Below are positions 46,971-55,174 of a stretch of DNA of 64,000 nt, one piece after another; positions within the stretch are counted from its first letter, which is position 1; every line of letters begins with the position of its first letter. The stretch lies in NCBI RefSeq assembly GCF_005876985.1, contig NZ_VAHD01000001.1, positions 558,001 to 622,000 on the forward strand. The letters are read 5' to 3'. Under the pieces are notes generated by a model. It was not told where the DNA came from. It did no database searches and saw only the letters and a program-made list of their open reading frames with translations. The translations under genes were made by a program, and so were the position numbers. This stretch comes from Rhodoferax bucti (lineage in GTDB: Bacteria > Pseudomonadota > Gammaproteobacteria > Burkholderiales > Burkholderiaceae_C).

Positions 46971-46997
46971 TGCGCGAGTAGCTATAAATTTAATAGC
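46971..46997 (+). repeat. dispersed 27-bp element, copy E (intergenic)
   Basis: TGCGCGAGTA plus core GCTATAAATTTAATAGC, able to form a GCTAT/ATAGC stem. It lies between the convergent yaeQ and DUF3717 genes, where a transcript-end hairpin would be useful. Confidence 0.7.
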
Positions 46998-47024
46998 AAA
47001 CCTGGCGACACGATCGATCGCGAA

Positions 47025-47444
47025 TCAGCTGCGTGATTTGGCTTCCGCTGCCCGCTCGGCATAGCGATTGAAACGCCAGGAGCTGGCATCCAGCGTGATA
47101 CGGCGCCACGTGGCCCGCTTCTCGGCTGGGCGCATTTCCGGCCAGAGTTGCACCTCTTCAAAGGTGCGTCCGCAGCCCTTGCAGGTTTCGTCCCCCTGGC
47201 TGGTGGAGCAAATGGCAATGCACGGGGTGTCGGGCGTTGACTCGTACCAGGTTTGCCAGGCCGCGAGCGCCTTGGGCGGCATGCTGTGCTCGTCGGCCTC
47301 TGTTTCGCGGCAGTACACCAGTAAGGCATACACCTCGGCCAGCGCCCGCGTAGGGGCGGGCAGCGACACGCCATCCGGCGAGGGCTCGCGCGCACGCCAA
47401 AAGTTAATGGCCGACTCAATATCAGTGATGTGTATGCCGGCCAC
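47025..47444 (-). CDS. DUF3717/DUF1289 two-domain protein
   Basis: A 139-residue protein joining two small conserved domains. The N-terminal DUF3717 part starts with ITDIESAINFWRAREPS and includes the helix LAEVYALLVYCRE. The C-terminal DUF1289 part has PCIAICSTSQGDETCKGCGRTFEEVQLW (given by ends) with four cysteines likely to bind metal. DUF1289 proteins are Fe-S or zinc candidates of unknown role. The start is GTG 47444; no strong ribosome site is seen. It is divergent from the TerC riboswitch region. Confidence 0.85.
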   Translation of the reverse strand: MAGIHITDIESAINFWRAREPSPDGVSLPAPTRALAEVYALLVYCRETEADEHSMPPKALAAWQTWYESTPDTPCIAICSTSQGDETCKGCGRTFEEVQLWPEMRPAEKRATWRRITLDASSWRFNRYAERAAEAKSRS

Positions 47445-47572
47445 GGAGTTCTGTCGCTAGTGGGTTGATGAGGGGCTTTGAGGGAGGCGCATCATATACC
47501 GCAGCTCTGCCAGCACGCGTGGACGGGTCGAATGGCCTACGGACTTCAGGCGCTTGCGGGAAGCCCTCGAGT

Positions 47573-47602
47573 TTTTAGGCCTAAAAGTTCTAGTGGTATA
47601 TT
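47573..47602 (+). promoter_or_regulatory. extended -10 promoter with overlapping 14-bp palindrome for the TerC leader RNA
   Basis: TGGTATATT (47594-47602) is an extended -10 element; a start about seven bases on would fall directly before the riboswitch. The -35 region has no good hexamer but is occupied by the perfect palindrome TTTTAGGCCTAAAA (47573-47586), a likely regulator site. The element and its spacing are seen; promoter activity is inferred. Confidence 0.6.
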
Positions 47603-47609
47603 GCGCGCT

Positions 47610-47780
47610 TCTCCGGGGGGGAGTAGCTCCAAGCGGCACCACGCCGCTTCGCCAGATCGTCAATACGAAGCGCAAGCTTCCGGTCTGTCGGGGTATCCGA
47701 GACTGGATATTCGAGCAAGACCTTCGATTCACGCCCATTGCAGGCGGAGTCGTGGTCCTATCCGCCTCCCACCTGCAACG
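47610..47780 (+). ncRNA. yybP-ykoY (manganese) riboswitch leader with expression-platform hairpin
   Basis: The leader has the aptamer hallmarks GGGGAGTAGC (47617-47626) and the second conserved strand CGTCAATACGA (47658-47668), with an ACCTTCG loop near 47720 where the other metal-site strand is expected. These match the yybP-ykoY class, which senses Mn2+ and often precedes TerC genes. After it, TTGCAGGCGGA (47738-47748) can pair with TCCGCCT and CCTGCAA (47761-47778), forming a hairpin just before the ribosome site GAGG (47799-47802), a plausible on/off switch. Outer boundaries are approximate. Confidence 0.8.
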
Positions 47781-47809
47781 GCTTCTTTGTTTCGTTGTGA
47801 GGTGCTTTG

Positions 47810-48520
47810 ATGGAATTCATGTCCGCTCCCTGGTGGTCCGCCCTGCTGGCCATTGTTTTGATTGATCTGGTGTTGGCCGGTGATAACGCCATCGTCATCG
47901 CGCTTGCGGCCCGTAACCTGCCACCCGCACTGAAGCAAAAAGCCATCATCTGGGGAACCGTGGGTGCCATCGTGGTGCGCTCGGCCATGACGGTGGGCGT
48001 GGTCTGGTTGCTCAAGATTCCGGGCCTGATGCTGGTGGGCGGCTTGGGATTGTTGTGGATTGCATACCAGTTGCTGGCCGACCAGGGCGATGGCGACCAT
48101 GATGGCCCGTCGGCCACTACCTTTTGGGGTGCGATGAAAACCATCATCGTGGCAGACGCGCTCATGGGCGTGGACAACGTGCTCGGCGTAGCAGGTGCGG
48201 CGCATGGCGCGATGGATTTGGTCATCATCGGACTGCTGATCAGCGTGCCCATCGTCGTGTTCGGCAGCAATGTGGTGCTGAAACTGGTGGAGCGCTTTCC
48301 GGCCATCATCCAAGTGGGCGCTGCGGTCCTGGCCTTTACAGCGGCCAAGATGGTGGTGCATGAGCCGTGGCTGGCATCCGTATTTGGCAAGGATGCAGAC
48401 TTGAGCAGCACCCAGAGTGCGACCCGTTGGGCGTTGTATGTACTGGCGATCGTGGCGGTACTGGGTGCCGGCTGGTGGAACCAAAAACGCCAGGCGGCGG
48501 GCAAGGCATCTGCCAGCTAA
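47810..48520 (+). CDS. TerC family integral membrane protein (probable Mn2+ exporter)
   Basis: A 236-residue membrane protein with about seven helices and the TerC metal-site motifs LIDLVLAGDNAIVIALAAR near residue 20 and DALMGVDNVLGVAGAA near 120, each with an Asp-Asn pair in a membrane helix. TerC proteins (MeeF/MeeY type) export manganese, some to metallate secreted proteins; control by a Mn riboswitch supports this role. ATG 47810 has GAGG seven bases upstream. A second TerC gene lies at 62587-63270. Confidence 0.92.
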   Translation: MEFMSAPWWSALLAIVLIDLVLAGDNAIVIALAARNLPPALKQKAIIWGTVGAIVVRSAMTVGVVWLLKIPGLMLVGGLGLLWIAYQLLADQGDGDHDGPSATTFWGAMKTIIVADALMGVDNVLGVAGAAHGAMDLVIIGLLISVPIVVFGSNVVLKLVERFPAIIQVGAAVLAFTAAKMVVHEPWLASVFGKDADLSSTQSATRWALYVLAIVAVLGAGWWNQKRQAAGKASAS

Positions 48521-48528
48521 GTGGTAGT

Positions 48529-48559
48529 CATGCGCCCCGGTGCTATGCTGGGGCGCATG
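48529..48559 (+). promoter_or_regulatory. ten-base-pair hairpin covering the start codon of the next gene
   Basis: CATGCGCCCC (48529-48538) and GGGGCGCATG (48550-48559) pair perfectly around an 11-base loop. The 3' arm contains ATG 48557 and the 5' arm the alternative in-frame ATG 48530. Without a T run it is not a standard terminator; it could hide the start codon. Confidence 0.6.
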
Positions 48560-48907
48560 AAATTACTGATCAAGTGGCTTTTGTGCGCCATGGCTTTGTT
48601 GGCTGTGGCGCATTTTTATTCAGGCGTCCAAGTGCAAAGCTTGGGGTCCGCCTTGATTGCAGCAGTGGTGATCGGCTTGTTCAACACCCTGCTGCGGCCC
48701 GTACTGGTGGTGCTGACCTTGCCGGTGACTTTGCTCACCTTGGGCTTGTTTCTTTTTGTGATCAATGCGCTCATGTTCTGGTGGGCCGCCAGCTTACTGG
48801 ACGGCTTTCAGGTGCGCGATTTCAGCGCTGCACTGCTGGGCTCGCTGCTTTATACCGTCGCCGGTATGGTGATCAACTCAGCGCTCGACAGCCTGTTCCC
48901 GAAGTAA
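48557..48907 (+). CDS. small integral membrane protein of the 'phage holin family' (PF04020-like)
   Basis: A 116-residue protein with four hydrophobic helices (MKLLIKWLLCAMALLAVAHF at the start, then ALIAAVVIGLFNTLLRPVLV, LLTLGLFLFVINALMFWW, and a last near residues 85-105) and the motif FNTLLRPVLVVLTLPVTLLTLGLF (ends given) of the bacterial four-helix family sometimes labelled phage holin. No phage genes are nearby, so the label is by family only. Starts at 48521, 48530 and 48545 are also in frame. Its end overlaps the convergent protease gene by 30 bases. Confidence 0.82.
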   Translation: MKLLIKWLLCAMALLAVAHFYSGVQVQSLGSALIAAVVIGLFNTLLRPVLVVLTLPVTLLTLGLFLFVINALMFWWAASLLDGFQVRDFSAALLGSLLYTVAGMVINSALDSLFPK

Positions 48908-50431
48908 CTGCTCAACCTGGCGCAACCGCACGTCCACGATAGACGCTTCAATGTGATCTGCAGCCTGAGCTGCGTTGCGGGCGATGTCTTGCGCCGCCTT
49001 CAATCGTGTGATGGCGGACGCGTAGTCAAGCTGCGACACATTCACCTCCGCTTCGGCTCGCACTGCGGCCACCGTGCGGCCTTGGGCGGTACGCGCCAAA
49101 GCCAGTTGCTGCCATGCTGCGGCATCCAGCGGTCGCTCTGACACCCATAGCTGTAGCGCATCTGCAGCCTGCCCCGCTTGCCCTGTGGCCAGCAATGCGG
49201 ACGCCCACACCAAGAGCGCAGCGCGTGTGCGCGGCGGGGTAGACACAGCGCCCCACAGCGACAGTGCCAGCGCGGGCTGGCCCATGGCCATATGCATTTC
49301 GGCGTGGAGGTAGAGCCACTGCGCACCAGCTTGGGGGTCACTTGCCACCAATGACTTCAAGGCAGCGGCATACGCCTGCGCTTTGTCAAATTCCCGCAGC
49401 TTCGTGGCGGCCAGAGCGGCTCCATACAAAGCGGCTGCGCGCTGAAACGGGGCGAGCTTTTCCAGCCGTATCGGATCGGCTTCCGCATACCAAGACCGAA
49501 GTCCGTCGACGGAGGCGTTCGACAAAAGACGGGCGCGAGCGGCCACCATGGCGTGCTCCATGTTGCCACTGTCTGGTGCCTTGCTTGCTTCAGGGATGCG
49601 GGACTTCATGTCGGCAATCCGCTCCGTGGTGAGCGGGTGGCTGCGCAAATAAGGGAAGTTACCGGAATCGTTGCTGCGGTTGGCCTGCTGCAGTTTCTCG
49701 AACATGCTCACAAACCCCGATGGGGCGAAGCCGGCTTGACCCGCAACCCCCAAGCCGATACGGTCCGCCTCCCGCTCCATGTCGCGGGAGAAGTTGAGCT
49801 GGGCTTGAGCGGCTGCCGCTTGCCCGCCCACGATCACGGCGTTCGCTCCGCCCGGGTTCTTGCTGGCAGCCATAGCACCCAAAATCATCGCACCGACCAA
49901 CCACGGCGCTTGCTCACTTTGCCGGCTGATGAGCCGTGCAATATGGCGCTGGGTCACATGGCTGAGCTCGTGGGCCAGCACCGAAGCCAATTCGTCTTTG
50001 CTGGACACCGCACCGATTAAACCGAGATGAATTCCAAAGTAGCCCCCCGGCAGGGCAAAGGCATTAATCGTCCTGTCTTTGCCTTGGAGTAACTGCCATG
50101 CAAACGCAGCGTCTAACTCGGGAGAGATTTCTGAACGTTGGCGGGCGGAAGCCATTAAGGGCTGCCAGATGCTTTGCAGGTAATCGGCGATGACTAGGTC
50201 GTCTAGATAGTCCGGATCGCGATAGAGGCCCTGGGCTGTGCGGTCGCCCAGGTGGCGCTCGAAATGAGTGGGAATATCAACTCCCCCGATCGGCAGTTCG
50301 TTCGCCATAACCATGGTGCAACCTAACACGCTGCATAACAGAATATGAATTATTGAAAAAAGTCCAATATTCCGTCTACCAACAGAAAAATAATCAACGA
50401 ACTTTATCATCTCCAGTTGAAAAAGAATCAT
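48878..50431 (-). CDS. M48 family metalloprotease with TPR region (BepA-like)
   Basis: A periplasmic zinc protease/chaperone of about 517 residues related to BepA, which aids outer-membrane protein assembly. An N-terminal signal segment (FSIIHILLCSVLGCTMVMA) precedes the catalytic domain with HELSH at about residue 167 and the third ligand in DMEREADRIGLGVAG; Ala-rich TPR-like helices follow from about 330. The first 40 codons are AT-rich like the upstream ligase gene, while the rest is GC-rich. Start choice (50431 or 50410) is uncertain and overlaps the ligase end. Confidence 0.88.
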   Translation of the reverse strand: MILFQLEMIKFVDYFSVGRRNIGLFSIIHILLCSVLGCTMVMANELPIGGVDIPTHFERHLGDRTAQGLYRDPDYLDDLVIADYLQSIWQPLMASARQRSEISPELDAAFAWQLLQGKDRTINAFALPGGYFGIHLGLIGAVSSKDELASVLAHELSHVTQRHIARLISRQSEQAPWLVGAMILGAMAASKNPGGANAVIVGGQAAAAQAQLNFSRDMEREADRIGLGVAGQAGFAPSGFVSMFEKLQQANRSNDSGNFPYLRSHPLTTERIADMKSRIPEASKAPDSGNMEHAMVAARARLLSNASVDGLRSWYAEADPIRLEKLAPFQRAAALYGAALAATKLREFDKAQAYAAALKSLVASDPQAGAQWLYLHAEMHMAMGQPALALSLWGAVSTPPRTRAALLVWASALLATGQAGQAADALQLWVSERPLDAAAWQQLALARTAQGRTVAAVRAEAEVNVSQLDYASAITRLKAAQDIARNAAQAADHIEASIVDVRLRQVEQLLREQAVER

Positions 50432-52061
50432 AATAACAATTATTACTCCGTCTTGTCGAGCAATATATCTTCATAGTTTCATCGTAGCCATAATAATCAC
50501 CACGTTGAAACTGCGCATTAGCAAGGCGCATCAAAATTTGTCCCGTTGGATTATGGCGAGCCACTTTCTTCAAATCTTTAAAATTATCTTCATCGAGATA
50601 CTCAGACGGATGCATTCTGTATATTTTTGTTACCGAAGAAAGATTTGTCAGTGCATATACGCTTGGTAGATTTCTTGGCGGCTGATTTCCAATTTTCGCC
50701 TCACGATAAGCCAAATCACTCCACTCCGATTCGTATGGAAAATACTCCAAAATCAGAGCCAACACAGCCAGCACGGCAAAGCATCCAATTACAAAGAATG
50801 TTCTGTCTCCGCCTTGAGAAATCAACTTCATACTTGATAAACTCTTATCGGGTTTAGCTCGAAGATAACCCATAAAAAACCCAATTGGAAGTAAAAAATA
50901 GGCATACCTATATGGATACTCAAGCATTGAATGCACAAAGACAACCAAAACCCCCGTCATCAAAATAAAACCCATCTCACTCCGGCCATTTAAAAAAATG
51001 GCCCTCAATTCCCGGCCAAATGAAAATACAAAAAATACCCCCAAAGGCAAACCAAGCCAAATAAACAAATCCAAAAATAGATTGTGAACACTGTTAAAGT
51101 AAGTATATGTCACATACTCACCACCCTTCACATATTCATTTAAAAAAACCACCTGATTCACTCCATACCCCAAAATTGGCGCATCTTTTATTGCTCTCAA
51201 TGCAATATTTATGTAAGCCAATCGTACACGACCACTATCCATTGATGTCAATACATCAACAGACGTGTGAGGATCTCTCATATGGTAGTAATCTATAAAC
51301 TCATAATAAAAAAAATAACCCATCAAAAGTGCAAATGCCATCCGCCCCACCATGGGAAATAACGAGACTCGATGAACCCTGAGATAATACAGCGCCAGCA
51401 CAATGATAGAAAGAAAAACAACAAAGGTTGTTCTAGATCCAGCCGCAGCCAAGCCCACGCTCAGATATATCTGCCCTATCAGCAATAAATATTTATTTAT
51501 TTTTTTATTTTTATATAAAAAATCCAAGGCGACAAGCCCCAAAAACAAGAGACTTGCCAAATGATTCGATTGAGCTAAATTTCCTACTGCCTTAGTCGCG
51601 GCTGGAGTCTCCACAAGCCATACCGAAAAGCGCTGAAGCCCCAGCGTCTGATGCAAGGCGATCCCAACCGACAATAGAGATGCAAACAGAATTCCCAAAA
51701 ACAGAGAATTCAACACCTTATCTTTTATATTTAAATTAACACTCCAACGCGCACGAACCCCCATCATATAAACCAGATAAAATCCCAAAAAATATAACGC
51801 ACATATAATTGCATCACCAAAATAATCAACAATTCCTACGCCATATTGAACAACAGGAAGAGCAGCAAAAAATATTAATATATTTCCAAATGGAACATTA
51901 ATTGCCTCTCCACCCCAATAATATGGCAATATAACAATAAATGCAAACGCAGCAAGCGCTTCTTGATGGAAGCTCAACCAGGGCGCATAGTGATTAGGCA
52001 ACAGATATGATAGAAAAATAGAAGTAGCAAACACTATTAACAGATAATTTTTAACACGCAC
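50394..52061 (-). CDS. O-antigen ligase / PglL-type pilin O-oligosaccharyltransferase
   Basis: A 555-residue inner-membrane protein with about a dozen helices and the Wzy_C/WaaL-type core: AAAGSRTTFVVFLSI near residue 212, GYGVNQVVFLNEY near 305, and the large-loop motif SVHNLFLDLFIWLGLPLG near 335. A C-terminal soluble part follows. PglL enzymes transfer lipid-linked glycans to pilin, and the pilin gene is directly upstream, so pilin is the likely acceptor. GTG 52061 has AGGAGG five bases upstream. The gene is markedly AT-rich against its surroundings. Confidence 0.86.
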   Translation of the reverse strand: MRVKNYLLIVFATSIFLSYLLPNHYAPWLSFHQEALAAFAFIVILPYYWGGEAINVPFGNILIFFAALPVVQYGVGIVDYFGDAIICALYFLGFYLVYMMGVRARWSVNLNIKDKVLNSLFLGILFASLLSVGIALHQTLGLQRFSVWLVETPAATKAVGNLAQSNHLASLLFLGLVALDFLYKNKKINKYLLLIGQIYLSVGLAAAGSRTTFVVFLSIIVLALYYLRVHRVSLFPMVGRMAFALLMGYFFYYEFIDYYHMRDPHTSVDVLTSMDSGRVRLAYINIALRAIKDAPILGYGVNQVVFLNEYVKGGEYVTYTYFNSVHNLFLDLFIWLGLPLGVFFVFSFGRELRAIFLNGRSEMGFILMTGVLVVFVHSMLEYPYRYAYFLLPIGFFMGYLRAKPDKSLSSMKLISQGGDRTFFVIGCFAVLAVLALILEYFPYESEWSDLAYREAKIGNQPPRNLPSVYALTNLSSVTKIYRMHPSEYLDEDNFKDLKKVARHNPTGQILMRLANAQFQRGDYYGYDETMKIYCSTRRSNNCYYDSFSTGDDKVR

Positions 52062-52072
52062 CTCGCCCTCCT

Positions 52073-52099
52073 AAAAAAAAAGCACCCGAAGGTGCTTTA
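52073..52099 (-). terminator. Rho-independent terminator between pilin and ligase genes
   Basis: On the minus strand AAAGCACC-TTCG-GGTGCTTT with a stable UUCG-type tetraloop, followed by a long T run (52073-52080). It lies after the pilin stop and before the ligase start, limiting ligase expression to read-through or a separate promoter. Confidence 0.85.
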
Positions 52100-52116
52100 T
52101 TAAAAATCTAAATCAA

Positions 52117-52608
52117 TCAACCACGGCAAGAACCAGGAAGGTATTTAGCACTCATAGTTCCGGGACCGCACTTCCACTTGAAGACAGGCTTATTAAATTC
52201 TGTTGCAGCAGTGAAAGTAGTAGTATCGTCTTTATAAGGCGTCATGATGATTGTCTTATCTTTTGCATCACCAAGATCACCAAGGTTTGTTGTACGAATT
52301 GTAATAACCCCAGTGGTAGATGTTTTCAAAGACAACACATATTTAGTCGGTGCAGATGCAGCACTCTCACCAGTATTTTGCTCACACCCCCATGTATCTG
52401 CAGCGGGAAGCCCTGTGCTCGAGTAATTTAAAATTGTCTCAGTAATTGTATTTTTACATGTTGATCCGGCAAGAATAGCCTCGGATACTCGTGCGCGCAC
52501 AGTGTAGTCTTGATAAGCAGGCAACGCCACGGCAGCCAAAATACCAATGATCGCAACAACGATCATCAATTCGATCAGGGTAAAACCCTTTTGAATAGAA
52601 CGCTTCAT
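52117..52608 (-). CDS. pilA: type IV pilin (PilA-like)
   Basis: A 163-residue major-pilin-type protein. The short prepilin leader MKRSIQKG is cut by PilD before [32 protein letters not shown] (given by ends), with the essential Glu at mature position 5. Cysteines near the C-terminus (WKCGPG and GSCRG) form the D-loop disulfide; the body is Ser/Thr-rich, suited to O-glycosylation. ATG 52608 has GGAG seven bases upstream. Preceded by a sigma-54-type promoter and followed by a terminator. Confidence 0.93.
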   Translation of the reverse strand: MKRSIQKGFTLIELMIVVAIIGILAAVALPAYQDYTVRARVSEAILAGSTCKNTITETILNYSSTGLPAADTWGCEQNTGESAASAPTKYVLSLKTSTTGVITIRTTNLGDLGDAKDKTIIMTPYKDDTTTFTAATEFNKPVFKWKCGPGTMSAKYLPGSCRG

Positions 52609-52641
52609 AAATAACTCCAATAAAAAAAGGGTTCAGCAAGA

Positions 52642-52657
52642 TGCACTTAACGTGCCA
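52642..52657 (-). promoter_or_regulatory. sigma-54 (-24/-12) promoter of the pilin gene
   Basis: On the minus strand TGGCACG-TTAA-GTGCA matches the RpoN consensus TGGCACG-N4-TTGCW except for one base. It ends 33 bases before the pilin ATG, leaving a leader of about 20 bases with the ribosome site. PilA genes in many proteobacteria use RpoN with PilR, so the match is expected. Confidence 0.85.
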
Positions 52658-52699
52658 AGCCCCAATAAGCCGCAAACAAACACTAAAGCAATGAATCAC

Positions 52700-52713
52700 T
52701 GACATTTATGTCA
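52700..52713. promoter_or_regulatory. palindrome upstream of the sigma-54 promoter, candidate enhancer site
   Basis: TGACAT-TT-ATGTCA is a perfect 14-bp palindrome roughly 70-80 bases upstream of the expected pilin transcription start. It contains TGTC/GACA half-sites like those bound by PilR-type activators. Position and symmetry are seen; the binder is inferred. Confidence 0.5.
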
Positions 52714-52753
52714 AAAATGCGGCGTGAAGCGGACAAAGAGCATGACTTCGACA

Positions 52754-55174
52754 TCACTTGATACAAACTTGTCGTACCATCTTCAGGTCTGTCATTCCCA
52801 TCAACACCTTCTCCATCCCATCCATTTTCAGCGTACGCATGCCACCCTCTACGGCCGTCGCAAACAGCTCAGCCACGCGCGCGCGCTCTTGAATGAGTTT
52901 TTTGAGCTCGTCGTCAGCCACCATCAGTTCGTGCAAACCGATACGTCCTTTGTATCCCGTCTTATTGCACTTGTCGCAACCCACAGCCTTGTAGAGCCGC
53001 AGCTGCCCCTCCTGCCCATAGTTCTGGGTCCATTGATCGACTAACTTTTGGGATTCAGCGGCGTAGTTGTCTTTCCACGCTTTGGTGCTGCGCAATTCTT
53101 CGGCGTACTCCTTGCAAAACAAACGCAGCTCCTCGGGGGAGGGTACGTATGATTGTTTGCAATCACACAATTTCTTGGCCAAGCGTTGCGCCAGAATTCC
53201 CAGCAAAGCATCTGCAAAATTGAATGGGTCCATGCCCATATCTAGCAACCGGGTAATCGACTCCGGTGCCGAATTGGTGTGCAATGTGGAAAACACCATA
53301 TGTCCTGTAAGGGACGCTTCCACGCCCATGGACACCGTTTCTTTATCGCGCGACTCGCCCACCATGATGATGTCCGGGTCGGCACGCAAGAAAGCTCGCA
53401 TCACGAGCGCAAAGTCAATTCCTGCCTTTTTATTGATTTGAACCTGCCGCAAGCCTTTTTGTGTAATTTCTACAGGATCTTCGGCCGTCCAAATCTTAGT
53501 ATCTGGTGTGTTGAGAAACTTTAATATGGAGTGCAGAGTGGTGGTTTTACCCGAACCGGTAGGCCCACATACATAAAAGAGGCCGTAGGGTCTGCTCACT
53601 GTGGCTTCCAGGCGCGTCTTGTTGTGCTCGGTCAAGCCCAACTTTTCGAGAGGGATAGGCTCGCCGGCAGCCAGTATGCGCATAACTACATCTTCCACCC
53701 CTCCGGCGGATGGAATCGTAGCTACGCGTAATTCAATATCCAGTGGACCATACTTCTTAAATTTAATCTTTCCGTCCTGCGGCTTACGGCGCTCAGATAT
53801 ATCCAGATCGCACATAATCTTCAAGCGTGTGACCATAGCCTGCCTGAAATGCGCAGGCACTTCAACATACGGAACCAAGCTGCCATCAATACGAAAACGA
53901 ATGCCTGTCTTAAACTTCCCTGGCATAGGCTCGATGTGAATATCAGACACTTTTTGGTGATAGGCATCAATAATTACTTTATTGACAAACTTCACCAATT
54001 CATTATCTGCAGCAGCGGACTCCAACGACTCATCATTATTACCGTCATCAATAGGCCCACCATCCATGTCCGCCAGCAACTGATCAATGGTCCCACTGTC
54101 TGCAACAGAACCGAATATCTGCGCTAAGGTTTCATTGAACTCTTGCTGCGTGGTGACCCGATACGCAAACTTGCTGATACGGGGAAACACCTGCGGTACC
54201 ACTCTGGAGCCACGCACGGCTTCCGGATCTGTACACATGATCACCAAACCCTCGGGCGATTCCTCCAGAGGAATCCACTCTTGCTCCTCCAGGAACTCTC
54301 GCTTCAGTGGGCCATGAAGTATTTCGGAGCGAATACGCCCAGAGTTGAAAGGCTCATAGGGCACCCCAAAAAACTGGGACAGGCTAGGCCCGATTTGCCC
54401 TGGCCGCAAACCCGTCCTGCTAATAATCAAGTCCTCCAGCTGAGTACCCTCATCCCTGGATTCTTGTGTTAACTGCTGGAGATCAGATTCCGTCATCAAA
54501 CCAGCATCTACCAGCACATCGTATTTAGTCGCCTTTTTACGAGGCGTATTGTCATGCTGCCTCTGACGGTGGCGTATTGCAGTAGCCAGTGTTTTGCACA
54601 GCTCGTTTACACCGTCCAGCTCCAGCTCACCGAATGGCTCGTCACTTTTGTTATTGATAACTTGGAGCACACCATAGAGCGCCTTTCCCTCCAAAATAGG
54701 CGCCACCATCATTTGCTTGGTGCGATAGCCGGAACGCTTATCGACCTCTTTGAGAAAGTTCAGAGAAGGATGTATTTTTCTCAGCGCTTCATCGTCATAC
54801 ACATCCGACAAATTAAGAGCTGTTTTACTGAATGCCGCATAGCCAGCCAAACTCTGGGGAGAAATTGGAAGCTTGAGCTCCCGGCTAGTATTCAAGCCTG
54901 TTTTAATTTTCGAAACAATAGAAACTCTATCCTCCGCCAACGCGTACAGGGTCAATCGATCAGCATTCAATAACTTGCAAATATCCTGGCTGGTTTCCAG
55001 CATGATTTGCTCGAGGTGTTCGGTATCATGAATTCTGGCGGTGACTTGATGCAGTTGGCGGTAGAAGAGTGCCTCGAATGTCATCCCCCTTTTTTTGATG
55101 GGATGTTTTTGTGATTCAAAAAATGCCTGCTCGCTGATTTTGATTGGCGAATCTTGATTCGTAGGGATACTCAT
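52754..55174 (-). CDS. GspE/PilB-type secretion ATPase with N-terminal GAF domain
   Basis: An 806-residue hexameric motor ATPase of the type II secretion/type IV pilus family. It has a GAF domain (about residues 35-205), a GspE N-terminal domain (220-360) and the ATPase core: Walker A GPTGSGKTTTL near 533, Asp box ADPDIIMVGESRD, His box LTGHMVFSTLHTNSA, and a zinc site from CDC and CDKC near 655 and 740. The GAF carries NK at 175-176 and F181, as in the NKFDE motif of cyclic-nucleotide-binding GAFs, but E-L replaces D-E. Last gene of the signalling operon; overlaps the MBL gene by four bases. Confidence 0.88.
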   Translation of the reverse strand: MSIPTNQDSPIKISEQAFFESQKHPIKKRGMTFEALFYRQLHQVTARIHDTEHLEQIMLETSQDICKLLNADRLTLYALAEDRVSIVSKIKTGLNTSRELKLPISPQSLAGYAAFSKTALNLSDVYDDEALRKIHPSLNFLKEVDKRSGYRTKQMMVAPILEGKALYGVLQVINNKSDEPFGELELDGVNELCKTLATAIRHRQRQHDNTPRKKATKYDVLVDAGLMTESDLQQLTQESRDEGTQLEDLIISRTGLRPGQIGPSLSQFFGVPYEPFNSGRIRSEILHGPLKREFLEEQEWIPLEESPEGLVIMCTDPEAVRGSRVVPQVFPRISKFAYRVTTQQEFNETLAQIFGSVADSGTIDQLLADMDGGPIDDGNNDESLESAAADNELVKFVNKVIIDAYHQKVSDIHIEPMPGKFKTGIRFRIDGSLVPYVEVPAHFRQAMVTRLKIMCDLDISERRKPQDGKIKFKKYGPLDIELRVATIPSAGGVEDVVMRILAAGEPIPLEKLGLTEHNKTRLEATVSRPYGLFYVCGPTGSGKTTTLHSILKFLNTPDTKIWTAEDPVEITQKGLRQVQINKKAGIDFALVMRAFLRADPDIIMVGESRDKETVSMGVEASLTGHMVFSTLHTNSAPESITRLLDMGMDPFNFADALLGILAQRLAKKLCDCKQSYVPSPEELRLFCKEYAEELRSTKAWKDNYAAESQKLVDQWTQNYGQEGQLRLYKAVGCDKCNKTGYKGRIGLHELMVADDELKKLIQERARVAELFATAVEGGMRTLKMDGMEKVLMGMTDLKMVRQVCIK

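Noticed and set aside
48557-48907. Prophage remnant suggested by the 'phage holin family' name
   Set aside because: The four-helix family is widespread in bacterial chromosomes, and no integrase, structural or lysis genes are nearby.
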